From Actinomycetota bacterium (lineage in GTDB: Bacteria > Actinomycetota > Acidimicrobiia > Acidimicrobiales > Microtrichaceae): DNA of 10,883 nt. The notes beneath the pieces were generated by a model that was not told the origin of the DNA, searched no databases, and was given only the letters and a program-made list of their open reading frames with translations. Positions 1 through 7,541 of the stretch are shown in pieces (positions within the stretch are counted from its first letter, which is position 1; each line of letters opens with the position of its first letter). The position numbers and the translations under genes were made by a program. The DNA lies in NCBI GenBank assembly GCA_009700815.1, contig WLLG01000042.1, forward strand, positions 1 to 10,883. Direction: 5' to 3'.

Positions 1-1149
1 CAGCGCCTCTGGACCAAGCACACCAGCACCCGACCAGACTCCGGAGTCAATAAGTTCACAGGCCACTACTGGCCCTACGGCTGTTTGCCAGACCACGGCT
101 TGCACCCCGTCACGGCCCATGGTCTCTTCGTTATCAACCACGTGATAGAGGTACACCTCTCTTGGCGCTGGGGCTACACCGGCAGCGGCCTTGCCGAGAC
201 CTGTGACCCAGGTGCCCGCACAAGTCTTCCCTTCGATTCGGTCACCTAGGCGGGCCGGGTCGGGCAGACATGCTGCGACCACATCGCGTGGAGATACTTT
301 GGCGCCTCGAACGGTCACGGGTTCGGTTCCATCAAGGCCGAGTTTGTGCAGGGTCTCTAACACGGCGATGAATTCGTCACCTAGGCCGTACTTGAACGTC
401 ACCCGGTTGCAATCAATCCACCGGGGAACAAGTAGTACCTCTTCGTGTTCAACATTGACGCACTCAACATCTCCGATCCCCTCTGGGAATCTGAAAATCT
501 CGGGCTGAGAGAAGGGAGGTGTCGTGAACCAGCCACGATCTCGTTCCCAGATCACTGGCGGGTTCAGGCACTCTTCAATCACGGTCCAAATCGAGAACGT
601 GGGAGCGAAGTCATAGCCACGAACAGTCATGTTGGCGCCATCACGTATTCCAACCTCATGGATCTCCGAGAACAACTCATCGGAAGCATGCTTGGCAAAG
701 ACGTCGGCAATGCCCGGCTCGATTCCCATACCGCAGAGCGCTAGCAGGCCGCGCTCCTGCCACTGCGAGGACTGCTCGAACTGCAGGTCTCCTAGCTTGA
801 CCCCGCATAGCTCTGTTGGCCGTTCGGGGTGAACTGAAGAGATTGACATGGCCATGTCCATGTAATGGATTCCAGCCTCAAACGCCCCGTTGAAAATTCC
901 CATGACGAATCTGGGGTCAGCAGCATTCATCACAAGTTGTGCCCGGCATGTAATAGCAGCCGCAGAAACCGCAGCAGCCGATGATGCGTCAAGCTCGCAA
1001 GCGGTGAACCTACTGTCGCGTGCGGCAACCCGTTGGGCCTTGGCTAGGTCAATGTCCGCCACCATGATGGACTCAATGAACAGACGCTTTGAAGCAATCG
1101 CGCAGAACGCTTCGCCAACGCCACCAGCACCAACTAGAAGAATTCTCAT
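1..1149 (-). CDS. Saccharopine dehydrogenase-like NAD(P)-dependent oxidoreductase, 3' end missing
   Basis: I translated this by hand from the reverse strand: 383 codons stay open from the ATG at 1149 to the window edge, so the C-terminus and stop lie outside. The protein opens with a Rossmann dinucleotide motif (ILLVGAGGVGEAF, residues 3-15), and an acidic VADID near residues 37-41 is the likely end of strand 2, where the ribose of the cofactor is read. Family-like stretches follow: MNAADPRFVM, HYMDMAMS, GMGIEPGIADVF, FSIWTVIEECLNPPVIWE, WFTTPPFS, and near the end TCAGTWVTG and YLYHVVDNEETM. These match my memory of the actinobacterial saccharopine dehydrogenase C-terminal family. Members of this family oxidise or form secondary amines of the saccharopine type in lysine or polyamine metabolism, but the substrate cannot be read here. 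Probably only a few dozen residues are missing. The gene starts 19 bp after the ccmI stop, so cotranscription is likely, although no functional link is evident. No strong Shine-Dalgarno is visible. Confidence 0.87.
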   Translation of the reverse strand, partial: MRILLVGAGGVGEAFCAIASKRLFIESIMVADIDLAKAQRVAARDSRFTACELDASSAAAVSAAAITCRAQLVMNAADPRFVMGIFNGAFEAGIHYMDMAMSISSVHPERPTELCGVKLGDLQFEQSSQWQERGLLALCGMGIEPGIADVFAKHASDELFSEIHEVGIRDGANMTVRGYDFAPTFSIWTVIEECLNPPVIWERDRGWFTTPPFSQPEIFRFPEGIGDVECVNVEHEEVLLVPRWIDCNRVTFKYGLGDEFIAVLETLHKLGLDGTEPVTVRGAKVSPRDVVAACLPDPARLGDRIEGKTCAGTWVTGLGKAAAGVAPAPREVYLYHVVDNEETMGRDGVQAVVWQTAVGPVVACELIDSGVWSGAGVLGPEAL

Positions 1150-1168
1150 CGGAACACAGTAGCTAGCC

Positions 1169-2377
1169 TTACCCGCCGTTGGGGTTCGGAATCCTTGAAT
1201 CGCTCGTTCTGGGACTCGTGGTCGTAGTACTACTGCTGGGGTTGGGATTCGTAGTTGTCGTTGCTGCTCGTGTTGCAGCAGCGATGGATTCCGACAGAGT
1301 CTCGGGGCCGCCAATCAGGAAAGATATTTTCGGTCGAGGCAGCCCTTGCAACCCCGCTAGGTCAGTCTGCGCATCGTTGAATCTGGAATCTGCAGCCGCC
1401 AGGGATGCCCGCAGGAGCAGGGCATCGCCGAACTCTGGAGCTACCTGGAGCGCTGTTTGGAGCAACCCGTTAGCAGCGGGAAGGTCCGCCACTTCTGGGC
1501 CGACCTTGCTCAATGCGAGCGAGACTAGAGCGTCAACATTCTGCGGGTTTTTCGCTAGCTCGGCTTGAAGGCAGCTTCCGAGCGTATCCAGGAACTGCTG
1601 GTTGAACTGCTCCCCCTGTTGCTGCGCTTGTGCGGCTTGTTGCCAACAGTCGCGAGTACCCGAATCGAGCAGACCAAAAAAGATTTTCCGCTCTAGGCCC
1701 TGTGACTGCAACACCTGCACGGCGGAGGCCGGTGGCGAACTTGCGTAGAAGGTATCTAGTTCTTCAGCAGCAGTTTCATAATCCTGGGCAGTAGCGGCGA
1801 CACTGGCGCGAAACACTCGCACATCGGCGTAGCTCGGATCGAGTGCGATCACCTGGTCAAAGTTTGCCTGCCCCTTAGTCGGCTGATCTGAACGCACATA
1901 GGCCCAGCCCTGATACGTCAAGGCCTCTAGGTTTTCGGGAGCTTGGGCCAGAATCTGGTCGTAGCAGTCGATTCCTTCGGCTGGCTTTTGAAAAGATGTG
2001 GTCTGACAGGTAGCGAGCTGTTGTCGAAGCGAACCAGTATCACCGGTGATTGCGTTGTCACCACGTTGGCCTGAGCCCCGCGCAACGAGCACTCCAGCGA
2101 GACCAGCGAATGCGAGTACCCCAAGAACCACCGCAGCAGTTCGCCAGCGCGAGGCGCCCCGGCGGTCCGGTGGCGGACTCTGCACAACCTTCACCTTGGT
2201 GGAGCTTGGGTCCAGCTTGCGCAGCACCTGCGCAGCGCGCACGGTGTACTCCTCCTTCAGCGTCTGGTAATCCTGCTCATCCATGTCCCCGGCCAAGAAC
2301 TCGCTCTCGAGGTCTTCTAGCGAACCGAGCAGGTGCTCACGCTCCTCCTCGAGCGCTGCCCGCTGCTCAGGAGTCAT
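1169..2377 (-). CDS. ccmI: CcmI-like cytochrome c biogenesis TPR protein
   Basis: This 402-residue protein has the layout of CcmI, the apocytochrome c chaperone of System I. The N-terminal 55 residues are charged and coiled-coil-like (EEEREHLLGSLEDLESEF, then a GDMDEQDYQTLKEEY segment typical of CcmI). A single transmembrane helix follows at about 79-100. The rest should be extracytoplasmic, with TPR-like helical pairs around 134-182 (AEGIDCYDQILAQAPENLEA, then a second unit ending VIALDPSYAD), 185-212 and 275-330. The last 33 residues are a low-complexity Thr/Ser/Asn/Pro tail. The ATG at 2377 lies inside ccmH, giving an 11-bp overlap. In E. coli the equivalent domain is fused to CcmH; here the two are separate genes. 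Sequence conservation in this family is weak, so the call rests on architecture and operon position. Confidence 0.82.
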   Translation of the reverse strand: MTPEQRAALEEEREHLLGSLEDLESEFLAGDMDEQDYQTLKEEYTVRAAQVLRKLDPSSTKVKVVQSPPPDRRGASRWRTAAVVLGVLAFAGLAGVLVARGSGQRGDNAITGDTGSLRQQLATCQTTSFQKPAEGIDCYDQILAQAPENLEALTYQGWAYVRSDQPTKGQANFDQVIALDPSYADVRVFRASVAATAQDYETAAEELDTFYASSPPASAVQVLQSQGLERKIFFGLLDSGTRDCWQQAAQAQQQGEQFNQQFLDTLGSCLQAELAKNPQNVDALVSLALSKVGPEVADLPAANGLLQTALQVAPEFGDALLLRASLAAADSRFNDAQTDLAGLQGLPRPKISFLIGGPETLSESIAAATRAATTTTNPNPSSSTTTTSPRTSDSRIPNPNGG

Positions 2378-2885
2378 CCGTTGTATCCGTGCTCGTGACC
2401 GAGGGTTCGCTGTGACGGGCCTCGAGTGCGACCTCTACAAGAGCTTCATCCTCGGGGCTTGGCTGCTGCACGGGGCCACGTGAACGCCGAACCCGCAGAC
2501 TCTCTGCCAACAACAATGCTGCGCCAGCGATAGCAATGACCGGAATCACCCAGACAAGTGATCCAACTCCCGTGGAGGGCGGGGTGAGCAAGACGCCCTC
2601 ATAGCGATCGGCAAAGAAATTGAGGATCTCGTCGTTCGTGCGACCTTGTTTCATCTGAGACGCAATCTCAGAACGAAACTGAATTGCAATCGGTGCCGCC
2701 GAGCCAGCGACCGACTCCCCGACGCACTGCACACACTTGATCTGAGCTGCGATTGCAAACAGTCGGTCATCGCTGTTGCCTTCTGTGGGAGAGGTTCCAG
2801 CGGCGCTGGCGAGCAGCACCACCAAGATGACTCCCATGAGTGACCACCACCACCACTTTTGCCGCTGGGTGTGCCGCTTGTTCAT
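2367..2885 (-). CDS. ccmH: CcmH, cytochrome c maturation thiol oxidoreductase
   Basis: This 172-residue protein belongs to the CcmH/CycL/Ccl2 family, which reduces or resolves the CXXCH thiols of apocytochrome c and delivers it to CcmF. It has an N-terminal membrane anchor or signal (about 11-28, beginning with four consecutive Trp). A short extracytoplasmic helical domain carries the redox motif IKCVQC (Cys51, Cys54), equivalent to the usual LRCxxCQ. The segment QFRSEIASQMKQGRTNDEILNFF and then YEGVLLTPP match the conserved region that ends YGxxVLxxPP in the family. A second transmembrane helix (about 108-128) leads to an acidic cytoplasmic tail. The ATG overlaps the ccmG stop as ATGA, and an AGGTGG at 2889-2894 lies just upstream. 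There is no fused C-terminal TPR domain; that function sits in the next gene. Confidence 0.93.
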   Translation of the reverse strand: MNKRHTQRQKWWWWSLMGVILVVLLASAAGTSPTEGNSDDRLFAIAAQIKCVQCVGESVAGSAAPIAIQFRSEIASQMKQGRTNDEILNFFADRYEGVLLTPPSTGVGSLVWVIPVIAIAGAALLLAESLRVRRSRGPVQQPSPEDEALVEVALEARHSEPSVTSTDTTDDS

Positions 2886-3430
2886 GAGCCACCTGCTGTG
2901 GAGTCTGCAACGTAACGCTGCAGCGCATCTGCAGTGATCCCGCCCTCAAACTTGGCCACCACAGTACCTGCGGGATCAATCAGGAACGACTCTGGCAAGC
3001 CCTTCACGCCATAATCAAGCGCTACAGCGCCAGTGCCTTGGGTGAGCACAGGCCAGTCGCCGCCATTGTCTGCAAAGAACTTCTCGACGTTGGCCGAGGA
3101 ATCATCAAAGGCCACGCTCACCACTCGAAGACCGGTGCTCGCGGTGGACTCATTGAGTTTGATCAACTCGGGGTGCTCCGCCACACAGGGCGGGCACCAG
3201 GTGGCAAAGAAATTCACGAGCACCCACTGCCCTCGGGCAGAGTCAAGATTGAAAGGCTCCCCAGTGAGCGTCGTCCCTGCAAGCTCTGGCGCAAGATTGC
3301 CGAGCAATGGACTGGTTACCTTGGTCTCGCCTCCCTTGGGACTGACTAAGAACAGAACTACCAAGGCCAAGACAGCGACTCCTACGATGCCCGCAATGAC
3401 GGGCGCCCTGCGCGGAGTGTCCGCGCTCAT
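2882..3430 (-). CDS. ccmG: CcmG/DsbE-type membrane-anchored thioredoxin-like protein
   Basis: This 182-residue protein is a TlpA/ResA/CcmG-type thioredoxin. It would supply electrons outside the membrane to keep apocytochrome c (directly or through CcmH) reduced for heme attachment. An N-terminal signal anchor spans about 10-30. The thioredoxin fold follows: the strand WVLVNFFATWCPPC carries the active-site pair Cys79 and Cys82, and the cis-proline loop is GVKGLPESFLID (Pro146). The acidic or polar residue after the loop proline (here Glu147) is usual in the CcmG group. The start overlaps the ccmF stop as ATGA. The membrane electron donor (CcdA or DsbD) that such a protein needs is not encoded in this window. 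Confidence 0.95.
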   Translation of the reverse strand: MSADTPRRAPVIAGIVGVAVLALVVLFLVSPKGGETKVTSPLLGNLAPELAGTTLTGEPFNLDSARGQWVLVNFFATWCPPCVAEHPELIKLNESTASTGLRVVSVAFDDSSANVEKFFADNGGDWPVLTQGTGAVALDYGVKGLPESFLIDPAGTVVAKFEGGITADALQRYVADSTAGGS

Positions 3431-5382
3431 GCCGAAACCTGTTCGATCGGCGCTGCAGCAGAGACTGCGTCAAGCGGATTTCTGCGGCGACCCGGGAAGA
3501 GCGAGAGCACGGTCCCGATCACCATGATGAGTCCACCGATCCACAGCCAAGTGACCATTGGCTGAACAATCACGCGAAGCCCTAGCGAGGGATCCGACTC
3601 TGAAGGAGCAGTGGTGATCGACATCATGATGTCGTCCCGCAGGCTGGCCTTGACTGAGGGTGTTGGGATGGTCTGGCCGGATTGGCGATAGCGGTTCAGC
3701 TTGGGTTCGTAGACCTGTTCACCATCGACCTTTATTCTGGCCACGAGTTCGACTCGGTTTGGCTGATCAACCGTGCGTGAACCCAGGAATTGCAACGTGT
3801 GACCTGCCACCCTGGCGGTTTCGCCTTCTTTGAGGGTGAACTCACCTTGGCTCATAAAGCTCATAGAGGCTGCGAGCGCTACCCCGATCACGATGACTCC
3901 AAGGTGAACCACCATGCCACCGTTGGCGCGGCCTACAAATCCTCGCCACCCGAGTCGCTTTGTTGCCAGCGCAATCTGTCGCAATGCAGATCCAGCGGCA
4001 AATCCTCCTAGGCCAAATGCAAGTAGTGGAGCTACTCCGGTTGCGCCGAGCAGCACTGCGAGTAACACCGCTGCCAGCCCAGTCCAAGCAGGCCACCACA
4101 ACCGCTCGCGGAGCAACTCGCCCGAAGCTTTGCGCCATGGCAAGACGGGCGCAATGGCCATCAGTAGCAGCAGAGTCAACCCAAGTGGCATCGTCATTCG
4201 GCTGAAATACGGAGGTCCGACTGACAAGGTGTCCCCCGTGGTTGCCTCAATCACTAGCGGAAACACGGTTCCGAGCAGCACCACAAATGCTAAGGCAGCG
4301 AACACCACGTTATTTGCTAGGAATGCACCCTCTCGAGATAGCGGTGAGTCAATGTGACCAGCTGAGCGCAGTTGGTCTCCTCGCAACCCGATGAGCCCAA
4401 CCGAGACTGCTACCACGAGCGCAAAGAAGCCCAGAAGGATTGGCCCAACCGAACCGGCAGAGAACGCGTGCACCGAGGCAACCACACCCGAGCGAGTCAG
4501 GAACGTGCCAAGGATGGTCAGCGAGAAGGTTGCGCAGAGCAGCGACAGATTCCACACACGTAGCATGCCGCGACGCTCTTGCACCATGACGGAATGCAGA
4601 TAAGCCGTACCCGTTAACCAAGGCAGCAGGGAGGCATTCTCGACGGGGTCCCATCCCCAGTAACCGCCCCAGCCCAGCACCTCATATGACCACCAAGCGC
4701 CCAAGATGATGCCTGCGGTTAAGAACCCCCAGGCAAACAATGTCCAGCGGCGAGTCTCGACTAGCCAGCCTTCACCGACTCTGCCAGTAACGAGCGCTGC
4801 GATCGCAAAGGCAAAGGGAACGGTAAAGCCCACGTACCCCAAGTAGAGCATGGGGGGATGAAATGCCATCAAGATGTGGTTCTGCAGCAGCGGGTTTGGC
4901 CCAGGCCCATCAAAGCCAGGAATTGGAATGTTTCCCCGAAATGGATTTGCCGCAGTCAGCATCAGGCCAAAGAAAAACACGCACACCGAGAACATCGTGA
5001 TCAGCGCCCAGGCCACGAGCGAATCATCGAGTCGCTTGCGGAACTTGTGCGCCACCACGACCAGATAGCCAGCGAGTATGAGTCCCCACAACAGAATCGA
5101 ACCCTCTAGCGCCGACCACATCGAGGCCACGTTGAACAGCGCCGGTGTTGTAGAGGATCCATGCTCCGCTACGTACTTCAGGGTGTAGTCACGTTGAATG
5201 AAGGCACGCTCCATGGCAGCAACTGCCATGGTCGCTCCAAGCAACACCACAAATGAATATGCCCGACCCATGCGCATCAATTCAGGCCGAGAACGCTTGA
5301 GCCCGGTGAGAATCACCGAGATAGCTAAGAGTGAGCCGCCTAGAGCAAGAATCAGCCCAGTCAGGCCGAGGGCTCGGTTCAC
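3427..5382 (-). CDS. ccmF: CcmF, heme lyase subunit of System I
   Basis: This 651-residue polytopic membrane protein, close to the usual CcmF length, takes heme from holo-CcmE and ligates it to apocytochrome c together with CcmH and CcmI. The tryptophan-rich WWD signature is clear at residues 238-249 (WGGYWGWDPVEN), flanked by WWSYEVLG before and ASLLPWLTGTAYLHS after. Further family stretches are GPNPLLQNHILMAFHPPMLY (about 161-180), with a histidine pair suited to heme binding, and LTILGTFLTRSGVVASVHAFS (about 288-308). Many hydrophobic helices follow, then a C-terminal extracytoplasmic segment (about 510-605) and a last helix near 614-630. The start is GTG at 5382, overlapping the ccmE stop as GTGA. 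CcmF has relatives among NrfE-type lyases, but the full ccm context makes CcmF the right name. Confidence 0.96.
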   Translation of the reverse strand: MNRALGLTGLILALGGSLLAISVILTGLKRSRPELMRMGRAYSFVVLLGATMAVAAMERAFIQRDYTLKYVAEHGSSTTPALFNVASMWSALEGSILLWGLILAGYLVVVAHKFRKRLDDSLVAWALITMFSVCVFFFGLMLTAANPFRGNIPIPGFDGPGPNPLLQNHILMAFHPPMLYLGYVGFTVPFAFAIAALVTGRVGEGWLVETRRWTLFAWGFLTAGIILGAWWSYEVLGWGGYWGWDPVENASLLPWLTGTAYLHSVMVQERRGMLRVWNLSLLCATFSLTILGTFLTRSGVVASVHAFSAGSVGPILLGFFALVVAVSVGLIGLRGDQLRSAGHIDSPLSREGAFLANNVVFAALAFVVLLGTVFPLVIEATTGDTLSVGPPYFSRMTMPLGLTLLLLMAIAPVLPWRKASGELLRERLWWPAWTGLAAVLLAVLLGATGVAPLLAFGLGGFAAGSALRQIALATKRLGWRGFVGRANGGMVVHLGVIVIGVALAASMSFMSQGEFTLKEGETARVAGHTLQFLGSRTVDQPNRVELVARIKVDGEQVYEPKLNRYRQSGQTIPTPSVKASLRDDIMMSITTAPSESDPSLGLRVIVQPMVTWLWIGGLIMVIGTVLSLFPGRRRNPLDAVSAAAPIEQVSA

Positions 5383-5942
5383 CCGCTCGCCCCGGAGCGT
5401 GCATCAGCATCTGCTTGAGCCTTTTTCACACGGTCAGCGTTCTTCTCGTCATAGGTGCTGTCGTGACGAATCAGGATTTGATCGCTATGAAACTCATCCC
5501 CAACAAACTGGCCCTCAAGAATGACTGGAATCTTGGCGTCGAACAGTTCCGGAGGGGCGCCGCTGTTGACCACGTTCAGGCGCTGGTCCCCATACGCAAT
5601 CACAAAGCTGACGGCGCCATCGGACTTCTCAATAGTGCCGTCGACCACGTTGCCCTGCATTCGAAAACGCTGATCCCCAAGGTCTTGGCGCTGCGCCACG
5701 GCTTCATCCACGTTGTAATAAAAAAGTGCCGCGTTATTGAGTCCTTTGAAGAGCACTAGGCCCAGCGCTGCTATGAGTACGACAACTGCTCCCACCGCTA
5801 CATAAGAACGCAGGCTTTTCGAGCCTGAGCCAGAGGTAGAGGCTGCGCGTCGAGGCGTGATGTCAAGAGCCGGCGTGGCAGCGTCTGCAGATTCCTCATC
5901 GTCGAGCAGCGATGGGTCTGGAGCGGATGGATCTACATCCAT
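5379..5942 (-). CDS. ccmE: CcmE, periplasmic heme chaperone
   Basis: CcmE carries heme covalently between the CcmABCD loader and CcmF. From the ATG at 5942 the protein has 187 residues. A cytoplasmic N-terminal region of about 45 residues, rich in Asp/Glu and then Ser/Gly, precedes one transmembrane helix (about 46-66). The OB-fold domain shows FRMQGNVVDGTIEK, NSGAPPELFD and VILEGQF, matching the conserved family blocks. The heme-binding site is His160 in IRHDSTY, with the usual tyrosine four residues later (Tyr164), so this is the classical HxxxY type rather than the Cys-type CcmE. I prefer 5942 over the longer in-frame start at 6053 because a GGAG lies 8 bases upstream, and the longer version would overlap nearly all of ccmD. 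It overlaps ccmD by 10 bp and ends in a GTGA overlap with ccmF. Confidence 0.94.
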   Translation of the reverse strand: MDVDPSAPDPSLLDDEESADAATPALDITPRRAASTSGSGSKSLRSYVAVGAVVVLIAALGLVLFKGLNNAALFYYNVDEAVAQRQDLGDQRFRMQGNVVDGTIEKSDGAVSFVIAYGDQRLNVVNSGAPPELFDAKIPVILEGQFVGDEFHSDQILIRHDSTYDEKNADRVKKAQADADARSGASG

Positions 5943-6082
5943 CGACGCTGCTCCGGTGGCACGATCTTGGAGAGGCGACGTCCACGCAGGATCACCGACG
6001 CACCATAGGCCCCAACAGCACCGAAGGTGACGAGCCAAGCCCCAACGATGCAAAGTGTTTCGGTCAAGTTGCTGCTGCTCAT
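5933..6082 (-). CDS. ccmD: CcmD, small heme exporter subunit
   Basis: This is a 49-residue protein between ccmC and ccmE. CcmD is a small single-helix protein that helps release holo-CcmE from the CcmABC complex. Here one hydrophobic helix spans about 9-32 and is followed by a basic segment (RGRRLSKIVPPEQRRW), the pattern expected of CcmD. Its start codon overlaps the ccmC stop as ATGA. A strong AGGAG lies 7 bases before it, which supports this start over a much longer upstream reading in the same frame. Position and topology carry the call, because the family has little sequence conservation. Confidence 0.88.
   Translation of the reverse strand: MSSSNLTETLCIVGAWLVTFGAVGAYGASVILRGRRLSKIVPPEQRRWM
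5951..5954 (-). promoter_or_regulatory. Ribosome binding site of ccmE
   Basis: GGAG on the minus strand, 8 bases before the ATG at 5942 and inside ccmD. It favours the short CcmE start over the in-frame alternative at 6053. Confidence 0.6.
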
Positions 6083-6858
6083 GCGTCTTCTCCTGTAGCT
6101 GGGCTGCTTTCGAGACGGCGTTCCTCTAGGGCCTGATCGAGGCCAAGGTCGCTGGCTCGTTCGGCAAGGAATCCGGCCCGGAACCGATGAATCAGAAGCC
6201 ACACGCATACCAGCAGCCCAGCAATCAGAGCCGAGTACATCGCAAAGAGTTGGGTGCCGCCCATCTCGGGGTCGATTGTTCCTAATACGGTTTTGCCTTG
6301 GTGTAATCCTCGCCACCAATCCACTGCTTTGTGGACAATGGGAACATTGACAATGGCCACGATGCCAATAATCGCGCAGCGAGTTGCTCGCGTTCTCGGA
6401 TCGGCAGGTATCGCACGAACAGCCAAATAACCGATGTACATGATCAGCAGTACTGCCGAAGTGGTCAGACGCGGTTCCCAGCGCCAGAACACACCCCAGG
6501 TGACCTTGCCCCAGAGGGCGCCGTCCACGATGGTCACGGCAAAGAACAAGACGCCAATCTCTGCACCCGATGAGCCCAGCAGATCCCAGAACTCTGTTCG
6601 CTTCCAGAGGTACATGCCCGAAGAGACTGCAGTGATGATGAACGCCATGTAGGCAGCCATCACCGTGGGCACATGCATATAGATAATCCTGATGGTGTTT
6701 CCGAGCTGCGCGTCAGCCGGGCTAATGAATAGTCCGTAGGCCACCGCAATAACCAAGAACACAAGAGCAAAGCCGCCGAGCACTCTGGTTCCGCGAGAAC
6801 CAGTTCCTGTTGGAGCAGGCGACAGGTTGGAAGCGGACTGAGTTTTTGTAGTCGTCAT
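6079..6858 (-). CDS. ccmC: CcmC, heme handling membrane protein
   Basis: This 259-residue membrane protein holds heme outside the membrane and attaches it to CcmE. It has about six transmembrane helices. The WWD-type tryptophan signature is at 121-130 (WGVFWRWEPR, followed by LTT), with conserved histidines on either side: His62 in IIYMHVP and His186 in DWWRGLHQG, corresponding to the two axial histidines known in E. coli CcmC. The position that is usually Asp in WxWD is Glu here. The start at 6858 is supported by a GGAGG 4 bases upstream, inside the end of ccmB, and by the ATGA overlap with the ccmB stop. A longer in-frame reading from 6945 would add 29 residues unlike the family. CcsA-type proteins share the WWD domain, but length and neighbours fix this as CcmC. 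Confidence 0.95.
   Translation of the reverse strand: MTTTKTQSASNLSPAPTGTGSRGTRVLGGFALVFLVIAVAYGLFISPADAQLGNTIRIIYMHVPTVMAAYMAFIITAVSSGMYLWKRTEFWDLLGSSGAEIGVLFFAVTIVDGALWGKVTWGVFWRWEPRLTTSAVLLIMYIGYLAVRAIPADPRTRATRCAIIGIVAIVNVPIVHKAVDWWRGLHQGKTVLGTIDPEMGGTQLFAMYSALIAGLLVCVWLLIHRFRAGFLAERASDLGLDQALEERRLESSPATGEDA
6090..6094 (-). promoter_or_regulatory. Ribosome binding site of ccmD
   Basis: AGGAG on the minus strand, 7 bases before the ATG at 6082, inside the end of ccmC. Spacing and sequence are near ideal and decide the start of this 49-residue gene. Confidence 0.7.
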
Positions 6859-7541
6859 GCATCCTCCAGAAGGGGACGAAATAAGAATGAACCTAGGGTC
6901 AGGTACACCAGAGCAAAGATTCCGAGCAGCGCAGCCCATGGCCAACCAGACATAGCTTCGCGCTCCAGACTGACTTCACAGCCGCGCGTTGCGGCAATCA
7001 GGACCGGTGCAAGCAACGGAAGTAGTAGTAACGGAAGCAAAGTCTCTCGGCTTCGGAGCCGAGCGGCAAGTGCGCCATAGACAGCACCTGCTCCGGCAAT
7101 GCCCAATGTCGCTAGAAGAGCAATGGCGAACAGCAAGGGAATCCCTAAAAATTTGGTGTCGTAGAGCACCGCCACGCCAAGAACGAGCACCGCTTCGAGC
7201 AACAGCAATTCGATGGTCAAAGCTGTGACTTTTCCCAGATAGATCCCCGCTGGCGACATTCCGGACAGGCGGAGAGCTTCCAAGATTCCATCTTCGGCCT
7301 CGAGGGCAAAGCTCCGTTGCAACGTGAGCACCGCAGAGAACAGCACCGTCACCCAAAAAAGCCCTGGAGTGGCAAGCTTCAGTATTCCCCGGTCGGGATC
7401 AAGGGCGAAGGCAAATAACAGCAGGACCAAAATGGCAAAAGGTAAGACTTGACCCAACCCAATTTTGGCCCGCCGCTCTAACAACAAGTCTTTACGCGCT
7501 ACTAGCAACGCATCACTCAGAACGCCTCCGCCCTGGCTCAT
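6855..7541 (-). CDS. ccmB: CcmB, heme exporter ABC permease
   Basis: This 228-residue protein is the transmembrane subunit paired with the CcmA ATPase in the CcmABCD complex. ATP hydrolysis there is used to release holo-CcmE from CcmC. Six hydrophobic segments are visible at about 30-47, 56-75, 102-127, 133-160, 167-185 and 201-221. The loop FALEAEDGILEALRLSGMSP (76-95) followed by YLGK is the family's conserved cytoplasmic region, probably the contact with the ATPase. The N-terminal ALLVARKDLLLERR is also typical. It starts with ATG in an ATGA overlap with ccmA and ends in an ATGA overlap with ccmC; its last codons contain the ribosome binding site for ccmC. Confidence 0.95.
   Translation of the reverse strand: MSQGGGVLSDALLVARKDLLLERRAKIGLGQVLPFAILVLLLFAFALDPDRGILKLATPGLFWVTVLFSAVLTLQRSFALEAEDGILEALRLSGMSPAGIYLGKVTALTIELLLLEAVLVLGVAVLYDTKFLGIPLLFAIALLATLGIAGAGAVYGALAARLRSRETLLPLLLLPLLAPVLIAATRGCEVSLEREAMSGWPWAALLGIFALVYLTLGSFLFRPLLEDA
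6863..6867 (-). promoter_or_regulatory. Ribosome binding site of ccmC
   Basis: GGAGG on the minus strand, within the last codons of ccmB and 4 bases before the ATG at 6858. It selects this start over an in-frame start 87 bases further upstream. Confidence 0.65.

Noticed and set aside
1179..1568. Plus-strand reading frame with a strongly hydrophobic start, resembling a membrane protein
   Set aside because: It is antisense to the Thr/Ser/Asn-rich end of ccmI; the hydrophobic run is the mirror of those codons, and the rest is not protein-like.
5943..6053. Upstream extension of CcmE adding 37 residues
   Set aside because: It would overlap nearly all of ccmD, the extra residues do not look like CcmE, and a good ribosome binding site precedes the start at 5942.
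6083..6319. Longer version of the ccmD frame (128 residues)
   Set aside because: The added part is an arginine- and proline-rich shadow of ccmC; only the last 49 residues fit CcmD.
6859..6945. Upstream extension of CcmC adding 29 residues
   Set aside because: It lies inside ccmB, lacks family features, and the GGAGG with ATGA overlap clearly marks 6858.
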